Below are positions 24,896 to 33,577 of a stretch of DNA of 64,000 bases, in pieces. Under the pieces are notes generated by a model. The model was not told the origin of the DNA. It searched no databases and saw only the letters and a list, made by a program, of their open reading frames with translations. The first letter of the stretch is position 1. Each line of letters starts with the position of its first letter. The stretch spans positions 496,001 to 560,000 of the forward strand of contig CANLEM010000002.1 of the NCBI GenBank assembly GCA_947489685.1, given 5' to 3'. Position numbers and translations under genes: made by a program. The DNA is from an uncultured Aquimarina sp. (GTDB lineage Bacteria > Bacteroidota > Bacteroidia > Flavobacteriales > Flavobacteriaceae).

Positions 24896-25414
24896 ATGCC
24901 CAAAAAACAACAATCTGTTTGTGATGAAAAAACCTTTAAAATGATTTTTGAAAGTCATTCTGAAGTGATACTCAATTTTATATATTATAAATGTGGGGAT
25001 ATGGCACAAGCAGAAGACATTACTCAAGAAGCTTTTGTTAAACTCTGGAAAAATTGTAAAAAAGTAGTATTTGAAAAAGCCAAGTCGTTCTTAATGAAAG
25101 TTGCCCAAAATGCTTTTTTTAATGATGTAAGACATGAAAAAGTGATTTTAAAATATAACCAACAACGTTTCTCTTCTATCGGATATGAATATAGTCCAGA
25201 GTTTCTTATGGAAGAAAAAGAATTTATGGTAAAATTACAACGTTGCATTGCAGAATTGCCTCAGAAACAAAGAGAGGTATTTTTGTTAAGTCGAAAAGAT
25301 AAAAAAACCTATAAGGAGATTGCAGAAATTATAGGGTTAACCCAAAAAGCGGTCGAACGAAGAATGCATTTAGCGTTATTAGAATTAAGAGAAAAATTAG
25401 GACAAGCCATTTAA
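24896..25414 (+). CDS. RNA polymerase ECF-type sigma factor
   Basis: A 172-residue sigma factor of the FecI/RpoE-like Bacteroidetes group. Region 2 is FILNFIYYKCGDMAQAEDITQEAFVKLWKN-like (residues 20-55; DITQEAF core), and region 4 is LPQKQREVFLLSRKDKKTYKEIAEIIGLTQKAVERRM (about 118-155), the helix-turn-helix that reads the -35 box. It is followed by fecR-like and TonB-receptor genes at 12-base and zero spacing, the classical cell-surface signalling arrangement in which the receptor senses substrate and releases the sigma factor. Confidence 0.93.
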   Translation: MPKKQQSVCDEKTFKMIFESHSEVILNFIYYKCGDMAQAEDITQEAFVKLWKNCKKVVFEKAKSFLMKVAQNAFFNDVRHEKVILKYNQQRFSSIGYEYSPEFLMEEKEFMVKLQRCIAELPQKQREVFLLSRKDKKTYKEIAEIIGLTQKAVERRMHLALLELREKLGQAI

Positions 25415-25426
25415 TTTTGAAAAACA

Positions 25427-26335
25427 ATGGAAAAGTCAGACAACATAGATGATTTTTTAGCCAAATGGGCTAGTGGTGAATTATCAGAAGAAGAAATCAA
25501 CGCATTCAAAAAGACTAAAGACTATGCCTTGTATGAAACTATCTTGCAAGGGACAGAGTTACTCGAGGTGCCCACTGTAGATCGTGAGCAGCTTTATAAC
25601 CGTATTCAAGAAGATGTATCCAATGACAAAAAGGTAATTCCTCTTCTACCCAAATGGATATATGCAGTTGCTGCAAGCGTTGCATTAATTTTTGGGTATA
25701 CATTTTTCTTTAATCAAAACACAACACATCAAACGGGGTATGGAGAGCAGCTTACCGTAATACTTCCGGATAATTCTGAAGTTATTTTAAATGCCAAATC
25801 AAAAATTGAGTATAACAAAGGAAATTGGAAACAAGATAAACGTACCGTATTATTAGAAGGCGAAGCCTTTTTTAAAGTACGAAAAGGAAGTACATTTAGA
25901 GTAAAATATAATAACAATGTAGTATCTGTACTGGGTACGCAATTTAATGTCAATGCAAATACTCACTTTTTTGAAGTCATTTGTTATGAGGGGAAGGTTA
26001 AAGTAGAAAATAGTGCTTTATCTAGAGTTATTACAAAAGGAGAAGGGGTAAGAAGTATCAATTCGTCTTTTGAAGAATGGAAATTGAATGACCAAATTCC
26101 ATCTTGGACTATTGGAAAAAGCACCTTTACCAATGTACCATTACAACACGTAATAACCACACTTCAAAAGCAATACAATATAACGATTCAAACCCAAAAA
26201 ATCAACCTTAATCAACGATATAGCGGAGGTTTCGACCATAACAATCTGCAAAACGCTTTACATACAGTTTTTGATGCAATGAATATTAAGTTTATTTTTA
26301 CAGATAAGGATAACATAGAATTGTCTGAAGAATAA
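25427..26335 (+). CDS. FecR-family anti-sigma factor
   Basis: A 302-residue inner-membrane protein. Residues 1-75 are cytoplasmic and would hold the sigma factor; a membrane helix follows at about 80-97 (WIYAVAASVALIFGYTFFF). The periplasmic FecR domain starts GYGEQLTVILPDNSEVILNAKS and continues with EGEAFFKVRKG and VSVLGTQFNVNA. The C-terminal DUF4974 domain is FTNVPLQHVITTLQKQYNITIQ to the end. The stop TAA is followed at once by the ATG of the receptor gene, so the two are translationally coupled. Confidence 0.93.
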   Translation: MEKSDNIDDFLAKWASGELSEEEINAFKKTKDYALYETILQGTELLEVPTVDREQLYNRIQEDVSNDKKVIPLLPKWIYAVAASVALIFGYTFFFNQNTTHQTGYGEQLTVILPDNSEVILNAKSKIEYNKGNWKQDKRTVLLEGEAFFKVRKGSTFRVKYNNNVVSVLGTQFNVNANTHFFEVICYEGKVKVENSALSRVITKGEGVRSINSSFEEWKLNDQIPSWTIGKSTFTNVPLQHVITTLQKQYNITIQTQKINLNQRYSGGFDHNNLQNALHTVFDAMNIKFIFTDKDNIELSEE

Positions 26336-28897
26336 ATGAAATATAAGCTTTTAGTATTTTTTTTCTTTTTTTCTCTTTGTACACAAGCACAAGAAAAGAA
26401 AGAAGAAATTCATCTCTCCAATTATACTTTAGATAACTTTCTATCCAAAATAGAAGTGTTGTTTAATGTGAAATTTTCATACAATGCTACTTCATTTTCT
26501 GAAATAGCGGTCTCTATGGACCAGAATGCTATTTCGCTGCAAGAAATCATTACGATTATATCTAATCGATACCCAATTCGTTTTAAGCAAATAGATGAGA
26601 CCTATTATGTAGTTACATTAGCCAAAACCATTACTTTTTGCGGTTATTTAACCGATAAGACAAATACGCCTATTGAAGGGGCTTCAATTATTAATAAGAC
26701 AAAAAAAATCGGTGTTACATCTAATGATAAAGGCTTTTTTAGTTTACAAGACAACAGCGTAACCGATACATTGACCATTTCATATTTGGGTTACAAAACA
26801 CTTGCTATTCCTATAAAAAATAAAATCAGCTCTAATTGCGATACCTATATATTATCAGAAGAGGATTTTGTTCTAAACGAGGTCGTTATCAAAGAATATC
26901 TTACCTCGGGGATTGTAAAAAACCGAGATGGGTCCGTAAGCATAAAACCAAATAATTCGAACATAATTTCGGGTTTATCCGAACCTGATATTTTACAAAG
27001 CATACAATTATTACCCGGAATAGAAAGTCCTTTAGAAACTGCATCAGGGATATATATTAGAGGAGGAACACCAGATCAAAATCTAATTCTTTGGGATGGT
27101 ATTAAAATGTATAACTCTGATCACTTCTTTGGGTTAATCTCTGCCTTTAATCCGTATATCACCAAGGACATTACTGTCTATAAAAGTGGGACTCAACCCA
27201 TTTATGGAGATCGCATTTCTGGCGTAATAGATATTAAAACAGATCAAGAAATACCCGAAAAAATAAAAGGTGGATTCGGAGTTAATTTAACTCATGCCGA
27301 TGGATACCTCAAACTTCCCCTCTCGAAAAAAGTAGCGGTTTTAGTATCTGCCAGAAGATCTATAACCGATATTATAGAAACCCCCACTATAAATACCTAC
27401 TCTGATCGTGCATTTCAGAATACTAGTATAACAGATAATAGATCAACTTTTGATCCTGAGTTTACCGAGGCAAAGGAATTATTTTATTTTACAGATGCTA
27501 CATTAAAACTAATTGCCGATATCTCTGAAAACAATACCATTTCGGTATCCAGTCTTTTTACTCGAAATAAATTAGATTATTCTTTTCAGGATATTGAATT
27601 TATTGATACATCTAGTGATCAATTGGCAATTAATAATTTTGGGATAAACTTTTTATGGAAAAGTAAGTGGAGCAAACAATTCTCTACAGAAACTCAATTA
27701 TCGCATTCAGGATATGATCTGGATTATAGAGGAAGAAATCTTTTTACCAATCGCGATCAAACAATAGTCAAAGAAAATACTATCAAAGAGTATAGTTTTT
27801 CATTGCATACAAATTGGAATATAAATGAACGTTTTACTTTTTCTAATGGATATCAATTACACAGCAATCTCGTATCTTTTTTTCTTCAAGAAAACGAATT
27901 TAGTGTAGCAGACTCTCAAGAAAACCCAACACATAGTCTGTATTCTAATATACAATATAGCGCTCCTCAAACGTGGCTTATTGGCATTGGTGCACGAGCC
28001 AGTTATTATTCGTCTTTACAATCCTCTTTTATCGAGCCTCGGTTATATATAGAAAGAAAATTAGGAAAGCATTTTAGAGTAAAAGGTTCTGCCGAAGTCA
28101 AAAATCAGTCTATTAGCCAGGTTATTGAATTTGCCACCTTTAATTTTGGTCTCGAAAATCAAATATGGACAGTAGCACAAGAAGATCAAATTCCATTACT
28201 AAAAAGCAATCAATATACGCTAGGCGGGTTGTTTCATAAAAAAAATTGGAACATTGATGTAGATTTGTATTATAAGAAAATCAAAGGACTTACCTCATTA
28301 ACACGAGGATTTGAATCTGCGCCTAGTGTTTTTTCTGAAGGCGAAAGTATCTCTAGAGGAATGGACCTTTTACTCAAGAAAAAAACAGGAAGATATTCGA
28401 CGTGGTTAGGATATTCTCTTTCGGATACAGAATTTATCTTTGACATGATCAACCAAGGTAATGCCTTTAAAGGAAATACCAATATTGCACATTCTGTATC
28501 TTGGTCACATGCCTATCAATGGAAAAAGCTTCAGTTATCACTAGGTTGGAAATATCGTACAGGTACTCCTTTTACCCCTGCCTTAGGATTTACTGTAGAT
28601 AGTGATAATAATCCTTCGATAATTTATGATCCCGTAAACTCCAAAAATTTACCGGATTATCACCGGCTTGATTTTTCGGTTGTTTATGATTTTAATTGGT
28701 CTTCAAAAAATGACACAACACAAGGACGTTTAGGTTTTTCGTTACTAAATCTCTACGGTAAAAGAAATACTTTAGACCGAAGCTATCCACTCTATCAAAT
28801 AACAGACGCAGATAATAATGTCTCATTCGAGCTACGAGAGGTCAATAAATATTCACTGGGAATAACACCTAATGTTATATTTAGGCTAAGTTTTTAA
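26336..28897 (+). CDS. TonB-dependent receptor with secretin/STN signalling domain
   Basis: An 853-residue outer-membrane transducer. Order: signal peptide (1-19), STN domain (about 30-100) that contacts the anti-sigma factor, carboxypeptidase-like regulatory domain (about 107-185), plug with the gating stretch GIYIRGGTPDQNLILWDGIKMYNSDHFFG, and a barrel ending in phenylalanine (VIFRLSF). Unlike SusC proteins, no SusD partner follows, and no ligand-binding or iron gene is nearby, so the substrate is unknown. The intact STN domain and operon place it as the surface sensor of the sigma factor encoded upstream. Confidence 0.92.
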   Translation: MKYKLLVFFFFFSLCTQAQEKKEEIHLSNYTLDNFLSKIEVLFNVKFSYNATSFSEIAVSMDQNAISLQEIITIISNRYPIRFKQIDETYYVVTLAKTITFCGYLTDKTNTPIEGASIINKTKKIGVTSNDKGFFSLQDNSVTDTLTISYLGYKTLAIPIKNKISSNCDTYILSEEDFVLNEVVIKEYLTSGIVKNRDGSVSIKPNNSNIISGLSEPDILQSIQLLPGIESPLETASGIYIRGGTPDQNLILWDGIKMYNSDHFFGLISAFNPYITKDITVYKSGTQPIYGDRISGVIDIKTDQEIPEKIKGGFGVNLTHADGYLKLPLSKKVAVLVSARRSITDIIETPTINTYSDRAFQNTSITDNRSTFDPEFTEAKELFYFTDATLKLIADISENNTISVSSLFTRNKLDYSFQDIEFIDTSSDQLAINNFGINFLWKSKWSKQFSTETQLSHSGYDLDYRGRNLFTNRDQTIVKENTIKEYSFSLHTNWNINERFTFSNGYQLHSNLVSFFLQENEFSVADSQENPTHSLYSNIQYSAPQTWLIGIGARASYYSSLQSSFIEPRLYIERKLGKHFRVKGSAEVKNQSISQVIEFATFNFGLENQIWTVAQEDQIPLLKSNQYTLGGLFHKKNWNIDVDLYYKKIKGLTSLTRGFESAPSVFSEGESISRGMDLLLKKKTGRYSTWLGYSLSDTEFIFDMINQGNAFKGNTNIAHSVSWSHAYQWKKLQLSLGWKYRTGTPFTPALGFTVDSDNNPSIIYDPVNSKNLPDYHRLDFSVVYDFNWSSKNDTTQGRLGFSLLNLYGKRNTLDRSYPLYQITDADNNVSFELREVNKYSLGITPNVIFRLSF

Positions 28898-28910
28898 ATA
28901 AAAACTATAA

Positions 28911-28938
28911 AAAGCCAACTCATATATGAGTTGGCTTT
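28911..28938. terminator. Strong palindromic terminator after the TonB receptor
   Basis: A 28-base sequence from 28911 to 28938 is a perfect palindrome (arms of 14, starting AAAGCCAACTCATA), with TTTATTT following. It ends the sigma-fecR-receptor transcript. Confidence 0.88.
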
Positions 28939-29565
28939 TATTTGGGTATGTAAACAAACCATATCTAACCTTTATGATATCAACAAAAAAACATTTGCTT
29001 CTTATTTTATAGCATGGGACGAGCAAGTTTTTTTTATAGTCAAACAAAGTTAGCCATAAGTAAATTAGTAACTCTTCAAAATTGCTGCTTACAGCTTGGT
29101 TATATTTCATTTATTCTTTTGACAATCACTATTTAGCAATAAAAAAGCTAAACAAATGCTGTCTATAGAATATAATTATATTACTAGAAAAAAATAAGGA
29201 GAGACCTAATAAAATCAACCAAAAAAAGAATAAATAACTCTAAAAATTATAAATATTTAAAAGCTTCTTACTATATTGTGCATTAAGAAAATAGGTATTC
29301 GCCTATTTATCCTAAAAAATTTATATAAGGATTCAAAACGTTTCTATGCTCAAATTTCACTTCGTTTTTTGAATATAGCACCTTAAAAAGGAATCCATTT
29401 AATGGTTGATTTATATTAGATCAATCGTTATTCAGACCCTGCTTTTGTTGGCTCGCCAAAGTTTTACAATTGCGGGGTTGTTTAATTTTCGAAAATCTAC
29501 AATCTTACTTTAAAGACTCACAATTACACTCTTTTTATGCGCTTTAAAGAACTATTTTCAAAGTT
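28939..29565. other. Long intergenic region without supported gene
   Basis: About 630 bases with no convincing gene. A patch near 29430-29500 reads in two frames as protein-like but is broken by stops (plus-strand frames ending in FRKSTILL; a minus-strand frame reading VDFRKLNNPAIVKLWRANK). It could be a decayed gene end, but I cannot place it. Confidence 0.4.
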
Positions 29566-29625
29566 AAAATTAATAAATGACAATTCCTTACGGGAAGCCG
29601 TAAGGAATTGTCATTTATTAATTTT
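29566..29625. terminator. Perfect 28-bp hairpin terminator after the NarL-type regulator
   Basis: Left arm 29566-29593 and right arm 29598-29625 are exactly complementary over 28 bases; the loop is GAAG. The top of the stem is CCTTACGG/CCGTAAGG. It starts 6 bases beyond the stop of the response-regulator gene, and the T-rich foot favours termination on the minus strand, though the hairpin is symmetrical. Confidence 0.88.
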
Positions 29626-29630
29626 TGGGA

Positions 29631-30299
29631 TTATAAAAGTCCCAAATCTTTGGTCATAGCGACCAAATGAATTGCATTTTTAGCTTTAAAATTAAACTTC
29701 AATTTATTGAGTCGTTTTTCTATAGAACTAATACTATTTGGAGAAATATGATTTTTCTTAAAGTACTCTCCTATTTGTTCCTGAGTTAATCCATCCGACA
29801 AATGTTTTAGTAACAAAAGATCATAATCCTTAAGTTCAAAAACATTATTTTTGCTCATTATACTTGCCAATCGAGGCGATATAAATCGTTTATTGCTATA
29901 AACTTCAGAAATCGATTGCACTAACTCATTTAATCCATAACGACCTTTGCATACATATGCATCGATACATTGATCTGCAAAAAGAGATCTTACTTTTGCA
30001 GGTCGGTCCTCCATAGAATATACCACAATTTTTATATCTGGTTGTATAGATCTTATAGCTTCTATAAGTTGAACGCCAGAAACTAGTTTTCGTTCTCTAT
30101 GACTCTCTTTAAAAGAAAGATCTGTTACTAATAGGTCAAAAGGTTGACCATCTCTTTGGGCTCTTCTAAACTTAAGATAGGCATCATCACAATATTGTGC
30201 TTGCTGTATCTCTTCTACTCCAGTTCTATCACTAAGAATATGTGCTATTCCGTGATTGATACTTCCGAGATCTTCATTGACTAAAACTTTCTTAAACAT
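29631..30299 (-). CDS. NarL/LuxR-type response regulator
   Basis: A 222-residue response regulator. The receiver opens MFKKVLVNEDLGSINHGIAHIL and has the phospho-acceptor aspartate in FDLLVTDLSF (about residue 65), then IKIVVYSMED and the conserved lysine in VCKGRYGLNELV. The C-terminal LuxR-like helix-turn-helix is LLLLKHLSDGLTQEQIGEYFKKNHISPNSISSIEKRLNKLKFNF, more diverged than in classical NarL (no R-T-V-x-x-H motif). ATG at 30299 is chosen over 30386 because the receiver begins right there. It begins 16 bases after the kinase stop, so they form a pair. Confidence 0.88.
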   Translation of the reverse strand: MFKKVLVNEDLGSINHGIAHILSDRTGVEEIQQAQYCDDAYLKFRRAQRDGQPFDLLVTDLSFKESHRERKLVSGVQLIEAIRSIQPDIKIVVYSMEDRPAKVRSLFADQCIDAYVCKGRYGLNELVQSISEVYSNKRFISPRLASIMSKNNVFELKDYDLLLLKHLSDGLTQEQIGEYFKKNHISPNSISSIEKRLNKLKFNFKAKNAIHLVAMTKDLGLL

Positions 30300-30315
30300 A
30301 AGCTCACTATTATAG

Positions 30316-32274
30316 TTAATTTGGAAAACGTAAACTGGCCTTAAAACCCTTTTCCGTTTCGGATTCAAATATAAATGATCCTCCAATAGTTTTTATACGG
30401 TTTTCCGCATTCCGCAATCCATTGCTATACATAATCCCTTCTTTATCAACACCTACCCCATTATCGGCATAAGCAATTTTTATCTGTTTAGGGCTTTTTT
30501 TAAAGGTTACTGCTACCAAACTTGCATGACTATGTTTTTTCATATTGATCATTAATTCTTGCAGTACCCGATGTACAATAATTTTCTTCTCCGGGGTTAC
30601 AGATTGCCAATTTATCTCTTCTATATCCTTGATAATAATTTTGGTATAATCCCCACTATAACCACTTAACATATGATTAAGTTCTTGTGCAAAATCCCGG
30701 CCTTCATTAAAGCTACTATTTTCTCTAGAAATATCACGGGTACTATTATAAATGTCTTCTAATTTATCCAGAATATCCTGATTACTTTGATCATTTTGTA
30801 TCTGGATCATTACATTATATACGTCATTGGCCAGTTCATCGTGTAGTTTCTTAGAGATACGGGCCTCGGCATTATAGACATCACGTATGATTTCTCTTTT
30901 ATGACGTTGCCTAAGCAAATAAAACACCAATCCACCAGAAAGCACAAGTATTATGGTACCAAATAAATAAATAACACGTTGCCGTTCTTTTTTGGCCGTT
31001 TCAGCTTTTAGCACCAGGTTCTCGGTCGTGAGTTTATCATTCTCATATTTGGTTACCGCATAGATCTCGCGGTTACTTTGGTTAATGGTTTGTAATTCTT
31101 TATTTACCTGATCATATATTTTTGCCTCTTCATTTGTATTAGCTTTTAACTCAAAAAGCAAGCCTAATGATTCCAAAAGCATAGCTAAACTGCGCATTTC
31201 ATTAGCATTTCGATATGCGGCTTGAGCATGAAATAATGCTTTAGTTTCGTTACCGGAATTCAAATAAAATTTAGTTAAGTAAATATTACTCATAATTAAG
31301 CTTTCGACATCTTGTATTTCCTCCTGCATTTGCCAAGCATCAAGTAATAATCTTTCAGAATCTTCATTTTCTTTATTTTCTAGCCATTTTATATAACCTA
31401 AATTACTTATTACACGTGCATATTCCTTTTTAGTTTGTTTCACCAAGGAATTAGAGGCTAACTCCTTTAACATTATAATTGCTTGTTTATATTTTTCCTG
31501 ATTTGCTAATATTAAAGCTTTAGTATTTTTAAAAATTAATATGTTTTTTGTTCCAATAATTCTAATGGAAGCACTATCTACACCTAATCCTATCGCCTTC
31601 TCGTTATATTTTATCGCATCATTATAATTTTTCTGCACTCTATTTGCTACAGAAATAATATGATATAATCCAGCCAAATTTCTAAGGTTGTTCGTATTCT
31701 CTAAATAAACAACACCATCAACCGCTGTTGTTTTACTACCCGAATAATCGCCTAGAGAAGTCTGAATGTTCGCCATTTGCAACAAACTCTTACCTGCATT
31801 TAGACTATCTCCAAGAACTCTACAGATTTTAAATTTTTCATTATACTGGCGGAAAGCTTCTATTAATTGATTATTTTTTTTGTAATAAATTCCTAGTTTG
31901 GTTAATGCCTTTTGAATATGAATAGTGTCTTTATTTTTATATGCTAAATCGTTAAGTAGATGAGTATAAAAAATTGCACTATCGAATTGTTGAGATTTCC
32001 CTAACAACCATGTTTTTTGCATTAAGCCTTTATAAATCAAAGAATCATTTTGAGATATTGCTGCAACTTCCAAGAAAGAAGAAATATGAGATAAGCGTTG
32101 TTTAAGAGACAAAGAATCGGAATTACTTTGCGCATAATTTTTGGTAATACTATTTAACTGTTTATTAGATAAGTTAGACTGCGCTTTTAATTGATCAACA
32201 ATCATAAAAGCTACAAATAAATTACATACCCATACTATCCGAAGAAGAGGGAGATTGACGCGCCAAAGTTTCAT
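30316..32274 (-). CDS. TPR-containing sensor histidine kinase
   Basis: A 652-residue kinase. A signal peptide or N-terminal membrane helix (1-32) leads to a long helical TPR region (about 60-400; repeats such as ALTKLGIYYKKNNQLIEAFRQYNEKF and AGLYHIISVANRVQKNYNDAIKYNEKAI) on the periplasmic side, then a membrane helix (about 429-451, VIYLFGTIILVLSGGLVFYLL). The dimerisation/phospho-acceptor helix is ARISKKLHDELANDVYNVMIQ, with the histidine in KLHDELA. The ATPase domain ends with VLQELMINMKKHSHA, YADNGVG and NGLRNAENRI. This type senses envelope signals in Bacteroidetes. A small lipoprotein gene sits just upstream. Confidence 0.9.
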   Translation of the reverse strand: MKLWRVNLPLLRIVWVCNLFVAFMIVDQLKAQSNLSNKQLNSITKNYAQSNSDSLSLKQRLSHISSFLEVAAISQNDSLIYKGLMQKTWLLGKSQQFDSAIFYTHLLNDLAYKNKDTIHIQKALTKLGIYYKKNNQLIEAFRQYNEKFKICRVLGDSLNAGKSLLQMANIQTSLGDYSGSKTTAVDGVVYLENTNNLRNLAGLYHIISVANRVQKNYNDAIKYNEKAIGLGVDSASIRIIGTKNILIFKNTKALILANQEKYKQAIIMLKELASNSLVKQTKKEYARVISNLGYIKWLENKENEDSERLLLDAWQMQEEIQDVESLIMSNIYLTKFYLNSGNETKALFHAQAAYRNANEMRSLAMLLESLGLLFELKANTNEEAKIYDQVNKELQTINQSNREIYAVTKYENDKLTTENLVLKAETAKKERQRVIYLFGTIILVLSGGLVFYLLRQRHKREIIRDVYNAEARISKKLHDELANDVYNVMIQIQNDQSNQDILDKLEDIYNSTRDISRENSSFNEGRDFAQELNHMLSGYSGDYTKIIIKDIEEINWQSVTPEKKIIVHRVLQELMINMKKHSHASLVAVTFKKSPKQIKIAYADNGVGVDKEGIMYSNGLRNAENRIKTIGGSFIFESETEKGFKASLRFPN

Positions 32275-32288
32275 TCTCCAAAATTACT

Positions 32289-32341
32289 AAATTAAATCCT
32301 GAGCAACTATCATAAAAAAAAGAACGCTCAGGATTTAATTT
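32289..32341. other. Long stem-loop between small lipoprotein and kinase genes
   Basis: Arms 32289-32304 and 32326-32341 are complementary over 16 bases (ending GAGC / GCTC), with a 21-base A-rich loop. It lies between the lipoprotein stop (32358) and the kinase start (32274). It may be an attenuator that lowers kinase expression relative to the lipoprotein, or a terminator with weak tail. Confidence 0.5.
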
Positions 32342-32357
32342 GATAATCTCGAAATTT

Positions 32358-32516
32358 TTAGTTCCCACCACCTACATCCTCATCCGGATCAACTTGTCCA
32401 TCTCCAGTTGCAAAGGTTTCTAAAGATATATCTTCATCAGCAATACTATCTGTTGTACAAGAGGTTACACTTGCAGTCATAAAAAGGGCGATTAATATAT
32501 AAAATATAGTTTTCAT
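32358..32516 (-). CDS. Small acidic lipoprotein beside the TPR kinase
   Basis: A 52-residue lipoprotein. It begins MKTIFYILIALFMTASVTSC with lipobox SVTSC (Cys 20) and then has a short acidic mature part (TTDSIADEDISLETFATGD...) ending in VGGGN. No family is recognised. It lies 84 bases upstream of the histidine kinase on the same strand, separated by the stem-loop at 32289. Tiny lipoproteins next to TPR kinases may be sensed ligands or accessory proteins, but this is inference. The frame is clean and the signal peptide convincing. Confidence 0.75.
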   Translation of the reverse strand: MKTIFYILIALFMTASVTSCTTDSIADEDISLETFATGDGQVDPDEDVGGGN

Positions 32517-32795
32517 AGTCTTTTAATTTTTAGGTTTATACAATGGGATCACTACTGGGGTTACACCAGATATGCAGGTATAGCAATCGTTAACTACTTA
32601 AGGGAGTACTCCTTTTTGTTTGTGGAAAGTTGAAATCTGATGCAATCCTTTTGGGCTACTTTCCTATTGCCTTTAAGGATTACCTTACGGATTTCCGTAA
32701 CAACCGAGTTCATACATTTACTATGTTAGCAATATGTAACCGGAACTAGTTGTTAATGTGAATTTAGTGAGAACCCAAATCTATATGCATAAACA
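32517..32795. other. Promoter region of the lipoprotein-kinase operon
   Basis: A region of about 280 bases upstream of the small lipoprotein. It contains the inverted repeat at 32685 and otherwise no recognised gene. Confidence 0.45.
32685..32700. promoter_or_regulatory. Inverted repeat TTACGGATTTCCGTAA
   Basis: TTACGGA and TCCGTAA are complementary around two bases. It is about 170-185 bp upstream of the small lipoprotein start, and the half-site CTTACGG recurs at the top of the terminator hairpin at 29566. It is a candidate binding site for the NarL-type regulator of this operon. Confidence 0.45.
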
Positions 32796-32846
32796 ATTCC
32801 AAGGATTCCAAAGATTCCTTCGAAATCCTAAAGATTCCAATAATTC
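32796..32846. repeat. Imperfect 9-bp tandem repeats in the leader of the 189-residue gene
   Basis: ATTCCAAGG, ATTCCAAAG, ATTCCTTCGAA, ATCCTAAAG, ATTCCAATA and ATTC follow each other without gaps. The run ends 9 bases before the ATG at 32856. It is not in frame with the gene (a stop interrupts). Confidence 0.7.
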
Positions 32847-32855
32847 AGAGTAACT

Positions 32856-33425
32856 ATGGAGAGAAAAACAAGTGTTACTTACAAGAATGAAATTCTTGAA
32901 AAGTACAAAAGGGAAAAAGGTGGAGAGATGAGCAGCTACTTGCTCGAACCTACCCGCAAACAAATTAAAGAGGCATGTATGTGGCTGTTGCCTCGAAGAA
33001 ATGAAAAATACGACGAAGGTATTTTAAACCGATTTTTTAAATTTAAAGATGGAGAGAATAAACTGTATGCCATCGAGCGAATGAAAGGAGATAAGTTTAA
33101 ACCCATTGTTAATTTTTTAACCGGAGAAACCAAATCTACTACTCCAGCAAATTTAGAGCTGATTAGCTGGTTGATTGATTTTAAATGCAGACCACTGTCT
33201 ATTTATTTAAAACCCAAAACCAGCGCCAAAGAAAATCTAAAACCACCTTTGTTTAGGTATCAAACAGGCTCTTATTTTCAAAGAGGAACATCATTACTAC
33301 CTAAAAGAGAAAATGAAGTGGTAGATATTCCTGAAACCAAAGTGATTGAAAAAACCGATAAGAGTATTACAATCATTTCTCAAATCAATCCTTCTCTTAA
33401 AATCACTACTATTGTATCATTATGA
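32856..33425 (+). CDS. Uncharacterised 189-residue protein
   Basis: Not recognised. It has no signal peptide, many lysines and a basic N-terminal half (ERKTSVTYKNEILEKYKREKGG), and a helix-rich start resembling DNA- or RNA-binding proteins (TRKQIKEACMWLLPRRNEKYDEGILNRFF). The C-terminal part is beta-rich and proline-containing (SIYLKPKTSAKENLKPP). It stands alone with its own terminator. The 9-bp repeat run in the leader is unusual. It may be an orphan, or a remnant of a mobile element cargo, but no transposase is visible. Confidence 0.6.
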   Translation: MERKTSVTYKNEILEKYKREKGGEMSSYLLEPTRKQIKEACMWLLPRRNEKYDEGILNRFFKFKDGENKLYAIERMKGDKFKPIVNFLTGETKSTTPANLELISWLIDFKCRPLSIYLKPKTSAKENLKPPLFRYQTGSYFQRGTSLLPKRENEVVDIPETKVIEKTDKSITIISQINPSLKITTIVSL

Positions 33426-33500
33426 TACATTCTTAAAACTATAACAATTACAAACCAACTGCTATACGACATAAAAATACTTTGTAAAAACAAAAATTAA

Positions 33501-33527
33501 AGAGCCAGGATTTTGTCCTGGCTTTTT
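33501..33527 (+). terminator. Rho-independent terminator after the 189-residue gene
   Basis: AGCCAGGA (33503-33510) pairs with TCCTGGCT (33516-33523) across a 5-base loop and is followed by TTTT. It insulates the Mo-cofactor operon. Confidence 0.85.
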
Positions 33528-33548
33528 AGTATCCATCAAATTTGGTTG

Positions 33549-33556
33549 TATCTTTG
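33549..33556 (+). promoter_or_regulatory. Bacteroidetes -7 element before moeA
   Basis: TATCTTTG matches TAnnTTTG and lies 21 bases before the moeA ATG. It is the likely promoter of the molybdenum cofactor operon. Confidence 0.6.
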
Positions 33557-33577
33557 TGTATATAACGAAATTAAATT

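Noticed and set aside
29420..29520. Protein-like patch in the region before the long hairpin
   Set aside because: Readable in two frames but broken by stops and with no family match by eye; could be a decayed gene but not supported.
32781..32963. Minus-strand frame over the 9-bp repeats and the 189-residue gene start
   Set aside because: Explained by the repeat sequence and the opposite coding strand; no protein likeness.
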